DNA of 64,000 nt from Flavobacteriaceae bacterium UBA7302 (GCA_002471825.1 DKQS01000011.1:124001-188000), one strand, 5' to 3'; counted from the first letter of the stretch, positions 54,554 through 63,603 are shown. The notes: generated by a model not told the origin, from the sequence alone. Numbers and translations: made by a program.

Positions 54554-54557
54554 GGGT

Positions 54558-54917
54558 TTAAGGAAGTTTAAAATAGGGGTTGTAAATAATTCCGATGATG
54601 TTATTCCAAGGATCAAATACAGAAGCCACCATCAAATCGCCACCAACATTATTCGGTTCTTCATGAACGGTCGCGCCCATTGAAATAAGATGATCAAAAG
54701 ATTTCTGGATGTCCTCAACACCCCAATAACTCAATACATTATTACCTTTTGCACCCGATTTTTCTTCGGGTAACAAGCCCAATTCATAACCTTCAATATT
54801 GAATCCCACATAGAATGGTTCATCAAAATAAGGTTTGGTTTCAAAGGCCTTCGCATACCAATCTTTGGCTTCTTGGAGATTGGGAACCATATAAACTGTT
54901 GTACGTAATCCTAACAT
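54558..54917 (-). CDS. VOC family (glyoxalase/bleomycin-resistance-like) protein
   Basis: This 119-residue protein has the paired beta-alpha-beta-beta-beta modules of the vicinal oxygen chelate fold: GLRTTVYMVPNLQEAKDWYAKAFETKPYF in the first half (in parts TVYMVPNL and WYAKAFE), and SFDHLISMGATVHEEPNNVGGDLMVASVFDPWNNIIGIIYNP-type features in the second (SVFDPWNNIIGII). Members bind a metal and act on small molecules or serve as resistance proteins. The exact reaction is unknown. The GT2 gene starts 4 bases after its stop, so the two are coupled. Confidence 0.85.
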   Translation of the reverse strand: MLGLRTTVYMVPNLQEAKDWYAKAFETKPYFDEPFYVGFNIEGYELGLLPEEKSGAKGNNVLSYWGVEDIQKSFDHLISMGATVHEEPNNVGGDLMVASVFDPWNNIIGIIYNPYFKLP

Positions 54918-54943
54918 GGCATTGATTTAAGCGAAGGTAAATA

Positions 54944-54977
54944 AAAAACGCAAACCAGTTGGTTTGCGTTTTTTTGT
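54944..54977 (-). terminator. Rho-independent terminator of fabI
   Basis: A 12-bp perfect stem (AAAACGCAAACC and complement, 4-base loop) is followed by T-rich sequence on both strands. It lies after the fabI stop and separates fabI from the VOC gene. Confidence 0.85.
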
Positions 54978-54992
54978 ATGGTCTTTTTTTAT

Positions 54993-55808
54993 TTACTCTT
55001 CGTCAACGAATTTGTCCATAACGGCATCACTTACACCCATATTGGAGAATCCTCCATCGTGGAAAAGGTTTTGCAAGGTTACCTTCTTGGTTAAATCCGA
55101 AAATAATGAAATGGTGTAATCAGCACATTCGAGAGCCGTGGCATTTCCAAGCGGACTCATTTCATCAGCATACTTGATAAATCCATCAAATCCTTTCACG
55201 CCACTTCCAGCTGTGGTTGGCGTAGGTGATTGAGAAATGGTATTTACACGCACCTTATGATCTCTTCCAAAGAAGTAACCAAAACTTCTTGCAATACTCT
55301 CTAAGTAAGCCTTATTGTCTGCCATATCGTTGTAATCTGGGAATACCCGTTGTGCTGCCATATAGGTCAATGCAACAATCGAACCCCACTCATTCATGGC
55401 CTGTTTGTTGTACAAAACATTCATAGTTTTGTGGAAGGAAACGGCTGATACATCCCATCCTTTGGTTGTAAAATCATACTTTGGGTCTGTGTAATGTTTG
55501 CCTTTTCGAACATTCACCGACATTCCAATTGAATGCAAAACAAAATCCAATTTTCCTCCTAAAATCTCCATAGATTTTTCAACCAAGTTGGTCAAATCGT
55601 CCATACTCGTTGCATCAGCAGGAATGATCTCAGATCCAGTTTTTTCTGCCAAGGCATTCAGTTCTCCCATTCTCATGGCAATTGGAGCATTGGTTAATAC
55701 AAATTGTGCTCCTTCTTCGTGCGCTCTCTCTGCTACTTTCCAAGCAATGGAATGCTCGTTCAGCGCACCAAATATGATTCCTTTTTTACCTTTTAATAAA
55801 TTGTACAT
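54993..55808 (-). CDS. fabI: Enoyl-[acyl-carrier-protein] reductase (NADH)
   Basis: FabI reduces the enoyl-ACP double bond in the last step of each fatty-acid elongation cycle, with NADH. The 271-residue SDR-fold protein has KGKKGIIFGALNEHSIAWKVAERAHEEGA (in parts GALNEHSIAW) for the cofactor, VLHSIGMS, and the Tyr-x6-Lys catalytic pair in YNDMADNK preceded by LTYMAAQRVFPDY. The C-terminal substrate loop has KGFDGFIKYADEMSPLG. Its length is typical of FabI. It has its own promoter and terminator, so it is a monocistronic essential gene. Confidence 0.96.
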   Translation of the reverse strand: MYNLLKGKKGIIFGALNEHSIAWKVAERAHEEGAQFVLTNAPIAMRMGELNALAEKTGSEIIPADATSMDDLTNLVEKSMEILGGKLDFVLHSIGMSVNVRKGKHYTDPKYDFTTKGWDVSAVSFHKTMNVLYNKQAMNEWGSIVALTYMAAQRVFPDYNDMADNKAYLESIARSFGYFFGRDHKVRVNTISQSPTPTTAGSGVKGFDGFIKYADEMSPLGNATALECADYTISLFSDLTKKVTLQNLFHDGGFSNMGVSDAVMDKFVDEE

Positions 55809-55842
55809 ATTTCTAGTTGTTTGTCTTTAGTTATTGATGTGG

Positions 55843-55850
55843 CAAATATA
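55843..55850 (-). promoter_or_regulatory. -7 element for fabI
   Basis: The minus strand reads TATATTTG, an exact match to TAnnTTTG, in the 45-base gap between recN and fabI. Confidence 0.55.
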
Positions 55851-55853
55851 CTT

Positions 55854-57506
55854 TTAATTTAATAAGTCCTTCGCATGTGATAAGGCCGAATCAGACACCT
55901 TCTTACCGCTTAGCATTTCTGCTATCTCTACGATGCGTTCATCATCGGTAAGTCTTGTAATATTCGTTAAGGTTTGCTGCTGATGATCTTCCTTGAACAC
56001 CTTGTAATGCTGTTTCCCTTTGGCTGCAATTTGTGGTAAATGAGTAATTGCCAACACTTGCATTTTTGTACTCATATCTTGCATGATGGCCGCAATCTTA
56101 TTGGAAATTTCACCAGATACTCCAGTATCAATCTCATCAAAGATTATGGTTGGAAGATTTATTTTTTCAGATAATATGCGTTTCACCGAAAGCATGATTC
56201 TTGAAAGTTCACCACCAGAGGCTACTTTTTTCAATTCGCCATAATTGGCTCCCTTATTGGTTGAAACTTGAAAACTCAGGGCATCTCGCCCGTGGGATAA
56301 AAACTGATCGACCGGACTCAACTCCAATTTAAAACGGGCGCTTTCCATTCCCAAACCTCCTACCAATTTTTCAAGTTGATTTATCAGAACTGGAATTCCC
56401 TTCTTTCTTTGGTCAGATATTTTATCGGCAAGATTGACTAGTACTTTTTCTGACGATTCAATGGCTGCTCGCTTCTCGTTGATGATGGCATCGGCATTTT
56501 CAACGGTTGCTATTTTCGCTCCTAGTTCATCATACACCTGAAGCAATTCCTCGATGGAATTCACATAATGTTTCTTTTGTAACTGAAAAATCAATTGCAA
56601 TCGATCGTTGGATCGTTCCAATTCAATAGGATCGAAATCAATGGATTCGTTTTCATTTTCGAGTTCAGCAAAAATATCGTCAAATTCTATTTTCAAGCTC
56701 GAAATACGGTTGAGCAATTCGGAGTAAGCATTGGAAAAGGATGATATCTTAGACATGCTATTTTCCAAGGTGTACAACAAATTCTGAATGCCAATCTCGT
56801 CATCCGAAGAAAGATGGATGGATTCTGATAGTTGCCTTTTGATATCCTCAACATTATTCAGTTTGTCCAGTTTTATCTCCAATTCTTCTTGCTCTCCCAC
56901 TTCCAATTGAGCCTCTTCCAACTCATTGTATAAATGAAGATTGTAATCGTACTGTTGATGCACTTCACGCTGCTTTCGCTCAATCTCCTCAAGTTCCTTT
57001 TGAAGTTTTTTATAGTGCTTTAACTCCGTAGCGTACTTGTGTAATAGCTTCTCATTCTTCACAAAACTATCCAACACATAAAACTGATAAGAATTATCCG
57101 ATAATTGTAGTGTTTGATTCTGAGAATGAATGTCGATAAGGTATTTTTTCAAGGTGTTGATTACGGGCAATGTAACCGGTGTATCATTGACAAATGCTCG
57201 AGATTTTCCTGAAGGTAAGATCTCTCTTCTTAAGATTGACTCTTCCTCAAAATCAAGATCGTTTTGGTGAAAAAAGTCTTTTAAGCCATAATTCTTTATT
57301 GAAAATCGTGCTTCAATAATGCATTTCTGTGAACTGTCTTTAAGCGAAGTAGAATCTGCCCTATTTCCTAGAACCAATCCCAAGGCACCCAGTATAATGG
57401 ATTTACCAGCTCCCGTTTCTCCCGTGATGATGGACAAACCGTCGTGAAACTGAATATTCAGTTCCTCAATTAAAGCGTAATTTTTTATGTATAACTGGGT
57501 TAACAA
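55854..57506 (-). CDS. recN: DNA repair protein RecN
   Basis: This SMC-like ATPase acts in recombinational repair of double-strand breaks. The 550-residue protein begins LTQLYIKNYALIEELNIQF and has Walker A ITGETGAGKS near residue 30. A long central coiled coil covers about residues 155-370. The ABC-type signature is in VASGGELSRIMLSVKR near 440 and Walker B in TIIFDEIDTGVSG near 470. The start codon is TTG, with the family N-terminus beginning at once and no in-frame ATG upstream. It lies in a conserved Bacteroidota cluster with DUF4835, coaBC, rpoZ and bamD. Confidence 0.94.
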   Translation of the reverse strand: MLTQLYIKNYALIEELNIQFHDGLSIITGETGAGKSIILGALGLVLGNRADSTSLKDSSQKCIIEARFSIKNYGLKDFFHQNDLDFEEESILRREILPSGKSRAFVNDTPVTLPVINTLKKYLIDIHSQNQTLQLSDNSYQFYVLDSFVKNEKLLHKYATELKHYKKLQKELEEIERKQREVHQQYDYNLHLYNELEEAQLEVGEQEELEIKLDKLNNVEDIKRQLSESIHLSSDDEIGIQNLLYTLENSMSKISSFSNAYSELLNRISSLKIEFDDIFAELENENESIDFDPIELERSNDRLQLIFQLQKKHYVNSIEELLQVYDELGAKIATVENADAIINEKRAAIESSEKVLVNLADKISDQRKKGIPVLINQLEKLVGGLGMESARFKLELSPVDQFLSHGRDALSFQVSTNKGANYGELKKVASGGELSRIMLSVKRILSEKINLPTIIFDEIDTGVSGEISNKIAAIMQDMSTKMQVLAITHLPQIAAKGKQHYKVFKEDHQQQTLTNITRLTDDERIVEIAEMLSGKKVSDSALSHAKDLLN

Positions 57507-57525
57507 GTCGTCTGTTTTGGGTGAT

Positions 57526-57533
57526 TAAAAGTA
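57526..57533 (-). promoter_or_regulatory. Possible -7 element for recN
   Basis: The minus strand reads TACTTTTA, one base off TAnnTTTG, with a TTG 23 bases further upstream. It lies in the 53-base gap after the DUF4835 gene. Confidence 0.35.
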
Positions 57534-57559
57534 ACGAAATTCGCAGAAACTTTGCGCAA

Positions 57560-58498
57560 TTATTGCTCGATATTCGCCCACTTTGAACTGTTGTTCGGAG
57601 ATATTTTTTTCAGGATGGTCACCAATCGGCCTTGGAACCTAGTACGGTAACCACCTGAATAGATGTTGACGATCTCATTGGCCTTGGCATCAAAAAATAT
57701 TCGCAAGAGATAATTTCCTACCGTCTTGTTAAACAATTGCTCTAAGGAAATTACGTTTTTCTCAACTGTGGTTTTACCACGTTCTTCGTTACTGGTATAG
57801 TAGTCCATCCCCAATCGGTGATAGTCATACATCACTTCACGATAAAGCTTTAAATTAGGCGATAACAAGTTATCAATCAGTAAAAAACGATTCTGTTTGC
57901 CCACCACATTTTGCCAAGATGAAATTCCACTTTGTTGTGCCTGAAGCATTACGTTTTCGGCTTCTTTTAATTCAGCCTCTCCACCAAACTTCTTGAAAGA
58001 ATCAGCATCTACTCCTAAAATGATATAAGCATAAAAAACAATGGTCGAAACTAAATTGCTGTCAAAAGCATTTCGATTGTACAAAAGCGGTTCAAACTCA
58101 TTGTAGGTAAAGTCAAAACTCTCATCTCTAATATTGAGCAATGGCGATTCATAGGAAGAACCATAAACGGGTCTCGACGATTGTACCTGCAAGGTCGCCG
58201 TAAAGCGATTGTCCTCTCGTGAGGTTACAATAATCGTAAAGGAACAATTAATTTTTTCAGAAGGCTGAACCACCTTATTGGTCCATTTGGTTTGATTTAG
58301 AAATTCAATCAATGAAGTTTCTAAAGTTTTAAAAATCTGAAGGTTAGACCCTTGCACCTGTTGGTAATTGACCGTAACAGTGCTATTTAATTCTTGTCCC
58401 ACAGACAACTGCACCAAAGACAAGAAGAATACTAAGAATAGGTACTTAGGATTGAAGGCTTTTTTGAATGTAATTGAAAATATCTTGAGCAACTTCAT
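57560..58498 (-). CDS. DUF4835-family exported protein
   Basis: The 312-residue protein has an unusually long N-region before the signal core (YLFLVFFLSLVQLSVGQ, cleavage near residue 35). The mature part begins ELNSTVTVNYQQVQGSN and contains NCSFTIIVTSREDNRFTATLQVQSSRPVYGSSYESPLLN-type strands (TATLQVQSSRPVYGS). It matches DUF4835, a family that in Bacteroidota regularly lies between coaBC and recN, and is of unknown envelope function. The only ATG lies inside coaBC, so the genes overlap by 53 bases. That ATG encodes the extra basic N-region. Confidence 0.87.
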   Translation of the reverse strand: MKLLKIFSITFKKAFNPKYLFLVFFLSLVQLSVGQELNSTVTVNYQQVQGSNLQIFKTLETSLIEFLNQTKWTNKVVQPSEKINCSFTIIVTSREDNRFTATLQVQSSRPVYGSSYESPLLNIRDESFDFTYNEFEPLLYNRNAFDSNLVSTIVFYAYIILGVDADSFKKFGGEAELKEAENVMLQAQQSGISSWQNVVGKQNRFLLIDNLLSPNLKLYREVMYDYHRLGMDYYTSNEERGKTTVEKNVISLEQLFNKTVGNYLLRIFFDAKANEIVNIYSGGYRTRFQGRLVTILKKISPNNSSKWANIEQ

Positions 58499-59657
58499 CT
58501 TTTGACTTTAGATTATAGACTTCAGATTTGAAATTCTTATCAATAATAGTGATTTTATTTGTGTTCGTTGCAAAACCTGCTCCTTTATCATTTAATGAAT
58601 TCAAAACAATGGCATCCAAGTTTTTTGAATTGATCTTCTTCTTTGCATTTTCAAGTTCATCGTTTGTCTCTAATGCAAATCCAACTAAGAATTGATTCTT
58701 CTTTATAGCTCCAGCACTGGCCAAGATATCCTGAGTAGGTTCCAACTCCAAGTGTAACGAAGCATCTTGCTTCTTTATTTTTTGATTGGCCAGATTTTTC
58801 GGTTTGTAATCGGCAACTGCCGCTGAAAAGATAGCAATGTCAACCTCTTCAAAATACTCATGAACAGCTTGGTACATATCGTCAGCCGACACCACATTTA
58901 TCCGATTCACCAAAGCATGGTCAATTGATTGGTGGGTCGGTCCTGTTACCAAGGTAACTTGTGCCCCAAAATTGGCGGCTGCTTTGGCCAATGCAAAACC
59001 CATCTTCCCAGAAGAATGATTGCCAATAAAACGAACCGGATCAATGGCTTCGTGGGTAGGTCCTGCAGTAATCAATACCTTCTGATCTTTGAAGGGTAAC
59101 TGATTCAGAATGTCTTTTTCAATAAAAGAAACAATGTCCTCTGGTTCGGCCATTCTCCCTTCTCCTACCAAACCACTGGCCAGTTCACCAGAGGTAGCGG
59201 GAATCAAAATATTACCGATGGATTGTAAGGTTTCCAAGCTTTCTTTTGTCGACGCGTGTTTGTACATGTCCAAATCCATCGCAGGAGCAAAATACACTGG
59301 ACATTTTGCCGAGAGATAGGTAGCTACCAATAGATTGTCTGCCGACCCATTTTTCATTTTAGACATGGTGTTTGCGGTAGCAGGTGCGATCAACATCAAA
59401 TCGGCCCACAAGCCCAACTCAACGTGATTGTTCCATACCGCGTTTTCATCCTCTTCATCATAAAAAGAGGAAAACACTTCGTTTTTAGAAAGGGTGCTTA
59501 AGGTAAGTGGAGTAATAAAATCTTTGGCAGAAGGTGTAAGAATCACACGAACTTCTGCCTTTAATTTTATAAAAAGTCTAACTAAATGAGCTGTTTTATA
59601 GGCCGCAATTCCTCCAGTAACACCTAAGAGAATCTTCTTGCCTTGTAAAACGGACAT
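58446..59657 (-). CDS. coaBC: Bifunctional phosphopantothenoylcysteine decarboxylase/phosphopantothenate-cysteine ligase
   Basis: The 403-residue protein carries two steps of coenzyme A synthesis. The N-terminal flavin-binding CoaC domain has LLGVTGGIAAYKTAHL, NHVELGLWADLMLIAPATANTMSKM (in parts) with the catalytic His of NHVELG, and GSADNLL. The C-terminal CoaB domain starts VLITAGPTHEAIDPVRFIGNHSSGKMG near residue 190 (in parts AGPTHEAIDPVRFI). Its ATG overlaps the rpoZ stop. The length is normal for the bifunctional enzyme. Confidence 0.95.
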   Translation of the reverse strand: MSVLQGKKILLGVTGGIAAYKTAHLVRLFIKLKAEVRVILTPSAKDFITPLTLSTLSKNEVFSSFYDEEDENAVWNNHVELGLWADLMLIAPATANTMSKMKNGSADNLLVATYLSAKCPVYFAPAMDLDMYKHASTKESLETLQSIGNILIPATSGELASGLVGEGRMAEPEDIVSFIEKDILNQLPFKDQKVLITAGPTHEAIDPVRFIGNHSSGKMGFALAKAAANFGAQVTLVTGPTHQSIDHALVNRINVVSADDMYQAVHEYFEEVDIAIFSAAVADYKPKNLANQKIKKQDASLHLELEPTQDILASAGAIKKNQFLVGFALETNDELENAKKKINSKNLDAIVLNSLNDKGAGFATNTNKITIIDKNFKSEVYNLKSKDEVAQDIFNYIQKSLQS

Positions 59658-59977
59658 TATTCAGTTTCTGGAGTTCTGTGGTAGATTTTTTCGTTTAACC
59701 ATTCTTCAACTGCAATTGCTGTTGGTTTTGGCAAACGCTCGTAAAATTTAGATACTTCAATTTGCTCTTTGTTTTCGAAAACCTCTTCTAAGCTATCGTT
59801 GTAAGTAGCAAACTCATCTAATTTCTCAATCAATTCTTTCTTTAAATCAAGATTGATTTGCTCTGCGCGTTTCGCAATAATAGAGATGGCCTCGTAGATG
59901 TTCTCTGTAGGCTGTTCTATTTGATCCTTGTTATAAGTTACGGTGCTCACTGCAGCTTTAGATTCTTTGTAATCCAT
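59657..59977 (-). CDS. rpoZ: RNA polymerase omega subunit (Bacteroidota type)
   Basis: The small acidic 106-residue protein has the omega-like core TENIYEAISIIAKRAEQINLDLKKEL, read here as NIYEAISIIAKRAEQIN, and a C-terminal extension with LPKPTAIAVEEWLNEKIYHR that is specific to Bacteroidota. The omega subunit helps assemble RNA polymerase. It sits between bamD (6 bases upstream) and coaBC (1-base overlap), the standard order in flavobacteria. Confidence 0.9.
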   Translation of the reverse strand: MDYKESKAAVSTVTYNKDQIEQPTENIYEAISIIAKRAEQINLDLKKELIEKLDEFATYNDSLEEVFENKEQIEVSKFYERLPKPTAIAVEEWLNEKIYHRTPETE

Positions 59978-59982
59978 AAGAT

Positions 59983-60837
59983 TTATTTCTGAGTATTTGT
60001 TAATTCTTCTCTTTTGGCTAAGATTTCTTCAGCCTTTACTTTTTCGTCTTTCATTCGCTCTAACATTTCCTTTACCTCCTCTTTGTATTGAGTTTCAGGA
60101 AAGTTTCGCAACAATTTTTCATAAGCAGCCACAGCATTTTCTACCCTCTCTGGTTTTCTTCGAACCGTACTTTTGAGAACAAAATCATGTGCCGCTTTAA
60201 AGCGATAATACAAGGCCTCCTCTTTGAATTCAGATCCTAAAAAGTCTCCTAATAAATTGTCAAAAGCCTGGATGGCCGCTCTATAATTTCGCATATCGAA
60301 ATCGGCCGTTCTATAATAGGTTTTGGCGATCTCGAAGTATTTTTTCTGTAGTCTGTATCGCAGATCCTTGAAATGCTTATTCGCTTCTTCCAATTTATCA
60401 GAATCAGGATAGGTATTGATAAAATTTTGAAAAGCTTCTAATGCCTTATTGGTATCGGTAGGATCGGTACTGAAGGTAGGTGAAGCCAATTTGTAGCTGT
60501 AGGCCGACAAAAATGCTGCTTCCTCTTTCTTCGAAGATTTTGGATAGTTTTTGGTAAAACGATCGAAATAGTATCCTGCCAAGCTGTAACTCTTGATATT
60601 GAAATTGGACTGGGCCACCATAAACTGGATTCGCTCCATCTGAGGTTTTCCACGGTAGGCTGGCGTAATTTTTTCAAACAATCGGAGTGCTTTTGCAAAC
60701 TTTTTAGTTTCGTACAACTTCACAGCCATTTTATACTGATCACTAGCCGTTCCGTTGTTCAATACCTTCTGGTATTCATTACATGAAACCAATACCGTCA
60801 GTGCAATTAGAAAGGTTAACTTTTTAAATTTAAGCAT
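59983..60837 (-). CDS. bamD: Outer-membrane protein assembly factor BamD
   Basis: This essential lipoprotein of the BAM complex folds outer-membrane beta-barrels. The 284-residue sequence has a lipoprotein signal with lipobox LVSC near residue 19. TPR-like repeats follow, including YKMAVKLYETKKFAKALRLFEKITPAYRGKPQMERIQFMVAQSNF (in parts KKFAKALRLFEKI and AYRGKP), AGYYFDRFTKNYPKSSKKEEAAFLSAYSYKL and a final YKEEVKEMLERMK. It begins the bamD-rpoZ-coaBC-DUF4835 operon. The promoter element lies only 4 bases before the ATG, so the transcript may be nearly leaderless. Confidence 0.93.
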   Translation of the reverse strand: MLKFKKLTFLIALTVLVSCNEYQKVLNNGTASDQYKMAVKLYETKKFAKALRLFEKITPAYRGKPQMERIQFMVAQSNFNIKSYSLAGYYFDRFTKNYPKSSKKEEAAFLSAYSYKLASPTFSTDPTDTNKALEAFQNFINTYPDSDKLEEANKHFKDLRYRLQKKYFEIAKTYYRTADFDMRNYRAAIQAFDNLLGDFLGSEFKEEALYYRFKAAHDFVLKSTVRRKPERVENAVAAYEKLLRNFPETQYKEEVKEMLERMKDEKVKAEEILAKREELTNTQK

Positions 60838-60841
60838 TTTG

Positions 60842-60849
60842 CAAAATTA
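60842..60849 (-). promoter_or_regulatory. -7 element of the bamD operon
   Basis: The minus strand reads TAATTTTG, matching TAnnTTTG and ending 4 bases before the bamD ATG. Transcription would start at or near the start codon. The 150-base gap upstream, to the dapA stop, contains no other feature I can support. Confidence 0.45.
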
Positions 60850-60988
60850 AAAATTATTTAGAGATAATAAAACGAAAAGTAAACAATTCAATTGTACGCT
60901 ACAACTAAGAAAAGGTTAAAAAATGGAAGACTTGCTGGTACCATGACTTTACAGCTTTCAACCTCAAAAAATAAATGGGTTGCTAAGC

Positions 60989-61864
60989 TTAATTTGAAGC
61001 GACAAATTCAGCAATTCTGGTTTGTAAAGCCTCCGTTGCTTTTACCAATGGCAAGCGAACTTCATCTCTACAAATACCCTTGGCCTTCAATACTGCTTTG
61101 ATTCCGGCCGGATTATTCTCAGCAAAAATCAAATCAACGGCATCCATCAACTGGTAATGGTATTTGTAGGCTTCTTGATTTTCTCCTGCCAATCCTAAGC
61201 GAATCATTTCGGAGAATTCTTTTGGATAGGCCTGACCGATTACTGAAATCACCCCAGAACCGCCAGCCAAGGCTACTCCTAAAGCCAAATCGTCATCCCC
61301 TGATATAATGAGAAAGTCTTCTGGTTTGTTTTTGATGAGTTCGTAGTACTGTTGCTGAATATTCCCTGCCTCTTTTACAGCCACAATATTATCGAAGTCT
61401 CGGGCCAATCTCAATGTAATAGAAGCCTCCATATTTTTGGCAGTTCTACCTGGAACATTGTACAAGATAATGGGTTTATCTGTCGCTTCAGCAACGGCTT
61501 TGTAATGCTGATAAAATCCTTCTTGGGTTGGCTTGCTGTAATAAGGAGCTACCGATAAAATTCCGTCAATCTCAGAAAGATCTCTGGTTTTGAGTTCGTT
61601 TACAACGGTCATGGTATTGTTTCCACCAACACCCAACACCAAAGGCACTCTTTTATTATTGACAGCGACGATGGTTTTGATGATTTGATCTTTTTCTTCC
61701 GGAGTTATAGTAGCGCTTTCCCCAGTGGTCCCATTGATCACCAAATAATTGGTCCCATTCTCAATATTGAAGTTCACCAAGTCTTTCAAAGCATCGAAAT
61801 CAACACTCAAATCATCTTTAAACGGAGTAACCAAAGCAACTCCCATACCAACAAACTGCTGCAT
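60989..61864 (-). CDS. dapA: 4-hydroxy-tetrahydrodipicolinate synthase
   Basis: DapA condenses pyruvate with aspartate semialdehyde, the first committed step of lysine and diaminopimelate synthesis. The 291-residue TIM-barrel protein has [13 protein letters not shown] at its start, [15 protein letters not shown] near residue 45, the conserved Tyr in [10 protein letters not shown] near 135 and the Schiff-base Lys in IVAVKEAGN near 163. The length is the family norm. It is monocistronic, with a -7 element just upstream. Confidence 0.96.
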   Translation of the reverse strand: MQQFVGMGVALVTPFKDDLSVDFDALKDLVNFNIENGTNYLVINGTTGESATITPEEKDQIIKTIVAVNNKRVPLVLGVGGNNTMTVVNELKTRDLSEIDGILSVAPYYSKPTQEGFYQHYKAVAEATDKPIILYNVPGRTAKNMEASITLRLARDFDNIVAVKEAGNIQQQYYELIKNKPEDFLIISGDDDLALGVALAGGSGVISVIGQAYPKEFSEMIRLGLAGENQEAYKYHYQLMDAVDLIFAENNPAGIKAVLKAKGICRDEVRLPLVKATEALQTRIAEFVASN

Positions 61865-61884
61865 AATACTAGATTTTAGAAAAG

Positions 61885-61892
61885 CAAAATTA
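61885..61892 (-). promoter_or_regulatory. -7 element for dapA
   Basis: The minus strand reads TAATTTTG, matching TAnnTTTG, 20 bases before the dapA ATG. Confidence 0.48.
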
Positions 61893-61962
61893 CAATAATT
61901 CTTGTTGAGAAATAAGCCAAAACGAGCTTGTTAAAAAGAATAAACTAAATCGTGAAGAAAGT

Positions 61963-62487
61963 TTAATTTTTCATTTTATTCAGAATCAAAAGGTAGCGCT
62001 TGAGCTCTTTTAAAAACTCTTCTATGTTACTGGGATTTGATTTGATCTCAATATCATAAAGCATCTGATTCACCTTGGCAATTCCGACCTTGAAGGAAGC
62101 CTTTGATTGCAGCACAGCATTTTCTAAATAAATATTGTTCTTATCAAAATAACCAATGAGCAAATCGAAAGGTTGATCTATAAAACTTTGAAAGTTGTTC
62201 TGAATGATTTTTCCTTTCCAGTTGTAATCCTTTTCTGAAAAGTGTTTGAAGGAAATGGTATTTGATTTTTTATAAGGTCGATAGCAATAGATTTTTGCAT
62301 TGCGCAATTTCAAGAACTTCTCAACTTCTTCTTTTAATTCAATAGTGTTGAAAAACAACTCGGTGGTTAAGATTCCGACGGTGGCGATTTCCTTGTGCGA
62401 AACAACTCTGTTTTGATCAGCTTCTATGAGCTGTCTGCGAAATTGCTTCCGAAAGTAATTCTTTCTGTAATTAAAAATTGAAATCAC
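61963..62487 (-). CDS. DUF6913-family conserved protein
   Basis: This 174-residue cytoplasmic protein starts MISIFNYRKNYFRKQFRR and is rich in basic and aromatic residues early on. It then has ATVGILTTELFFNT, the stretch FDLLIGYFDKNNIYLENAVLQSKASFKVGI, read here as FDLLIGYFDK, and MLYDIEIKSNPSNIEEFLKELKRYLLIL. It matches DUF6913, a flavobacterial family of unknown function often next to dapA. No signal peptide or catalytic motif is visible. It lies 33 bases downstream of the esterase gene on the same strand. Confidence 0.83.
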   Translation of the reverse strand: MISIFNYRKNYFRKQFRRQLIEADQNRVVSHKEIATVGILTTELFFNTIELKEEVEKFLKLRNAKIYCYRPYKKSNTISFKHFSEKDYNWKGKIIQNNFQSFIDQPFDLLIGYFDKNNIYLENAVLQSKASFKVGIAKVNQMLYDIEIKSNPSNIEEFLKELKRYLLILNKMKN

Positions 62488-62520
62488 GATATTCTTAAAA
62501 AAAGGCCTATAAAAATACTA

Positions 62521-63603
62521 CTATTTTATAATTAGTTCTAAAAAAATAAATTGATTTAACTGTTTTCCAAAATTTTGAAAATTGTCATCCGCAATCAAAA
62601 CGAGTGATTTATTCCCATTTTTAAGCACTGGACCAAAACTAATTCCCTCAATATTGTCTATAATTCCCTCTGTTAACTGCGCCTTCACATCCTTGAAATT
62701 GAGTAACAATTTCTTTTCCATGAAATCCAATGATTTCCCTTCCAAAGCCTTGATATGTTTGGTATCTGAAGTACTGTTCGAAATGTTAGCTTCAAAGATT
62801 TTGACCACATTTCCATGACTACCATAACCGCTTACATAAGCTCTTTCAACCACCAAAAATCGATTGGCTTTGTATTCTAGGATGGCCGTAATTCCGTTCA
62901 CCTTTGTTTTACCTTTGGGTGCCAAATCTATTTTTCCGAGTGGATAGGCAAATTGTTTGGTCACTTTATTTGATGCATAATCAAAATAGCTAAATCGGAT
63001 GGGCGAATTGGTATCCGAAAAAGAGGCGAGCTCCCCATCTTGTTTTAACGGAGCTTCAGTAGTAAACCAGAATCCATTTCCATCGAAGCTTCTTGAGGAA
63101 GCCTCGAAAGACTTGTTGTGATGGTGATTTTCTAAATTCGACAGGTATTTAGGAATTTCATACGTAATAGGATCTTTTCCATCTAGGTTCAAAGAAAAAA
63201 TCAAAGGTTTTACTTTATAGTTGATACTTCCCTCACTGGTAATATGCATGCGACCACTTTCTTGATCCACAAAAATGGACTCAACATCCAAATAGGTCTT
63301 ATTGAAAAAAGTTGAAGCAGAATCTTTCAGTTCGATGGTTTTAAAAAAATCCAACGAATCCACTTTTTGATCTTGTAATTTCATGGTAGCAAGAACCACT
63401 CTCGGTTTTCTGCCGTCATCAACTACGAAATACAAGGTGTCATTCACATAATCTACACCAGACAAACCTCCTATTTTAAATCCGCTATGCATCAATGAAT
63501 CTTGGATGATGTATTCATCTAAAAACTTCAAGGAAACGGATTTTTTATTCGAGCATGATTGTAATACGAGACATCCCAAAAGGGTCAGAATGATGTTTTT
63601 CAT
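62521..63603 (-). CDS. Esterase-like phytase-family lipoprotein
   Basis: This 360-residue lipoprotein has lipobox VLQSC. The sequence resembles the 'esterase-like activity of phytase' beta-propeller family (PF13449): IGGLSGVDYVNDTLYFVVDDGRKPR, TYLDVESIFVD, GNGFWFTTEAPLKQDG, NRFLVVERAYVSGYGSHGN and the closing GIIDNIEGISFGPVLKNGNKSLVLIADDN (in parts). Such proteins may hydrolyse phosphate esters, but activity is not shown for most members. Periplasmic or surface location is expected. It is probably co-transcribed with the DUF6913 gene. Confidence 0.85.
   Translation of the reverse strand: MKNIILTLLGCLVLQSCSNKKSVSLKFLDEYIIQDSLMHSGFKIGGLSGVDYVNDTLYFVVDDGRKPRVVLATMKLQDQKVDSLDFFKTIELKDSASTFFNKTYLDVESIFVDQESGRMHITSEGSINYKVKPLIFSLNLDGKDPITYEIPKYLSNLENHHHNKSFEASSRSFDGNGFWFTTEAPLKQDGELASFSDTNSPIRFSYFDYASNKVTKQFAYPLGKIDLAPKGKTKVNGITAILEYKANRFLVVERAYVSGYGSHGNVVKIFEANISNSTSDTKHIKALEGKSLDFMEKKLLLNFKDVKAQLTEGIIDNIEGISFGPVLKNGNKSLVLIADDNFQNFGKQLNQFIFLELIIK

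Noticed and set aside
54554..54616. Longer start for the GT2 gene inside the VOC gene
   Set aside because: It would add residues unrelated to the GT2 N-terminus and overlap the VOC coding region. A TTG just after the VOC stop gives the normal family start.
60838..60988. dapA-bamD gap examined for a small RNA, riboswitch or terminator
   Set aside because: No convincing stem with T-run or known riboswitch core was seen. Only the bamD -7 element is supportable.
60892..61101. Small plus-strand frame reaching into dapA from the intergenic gap
   Set aside because: Most of it is antisense to dapA. There is no promoter and no recognisable protein.
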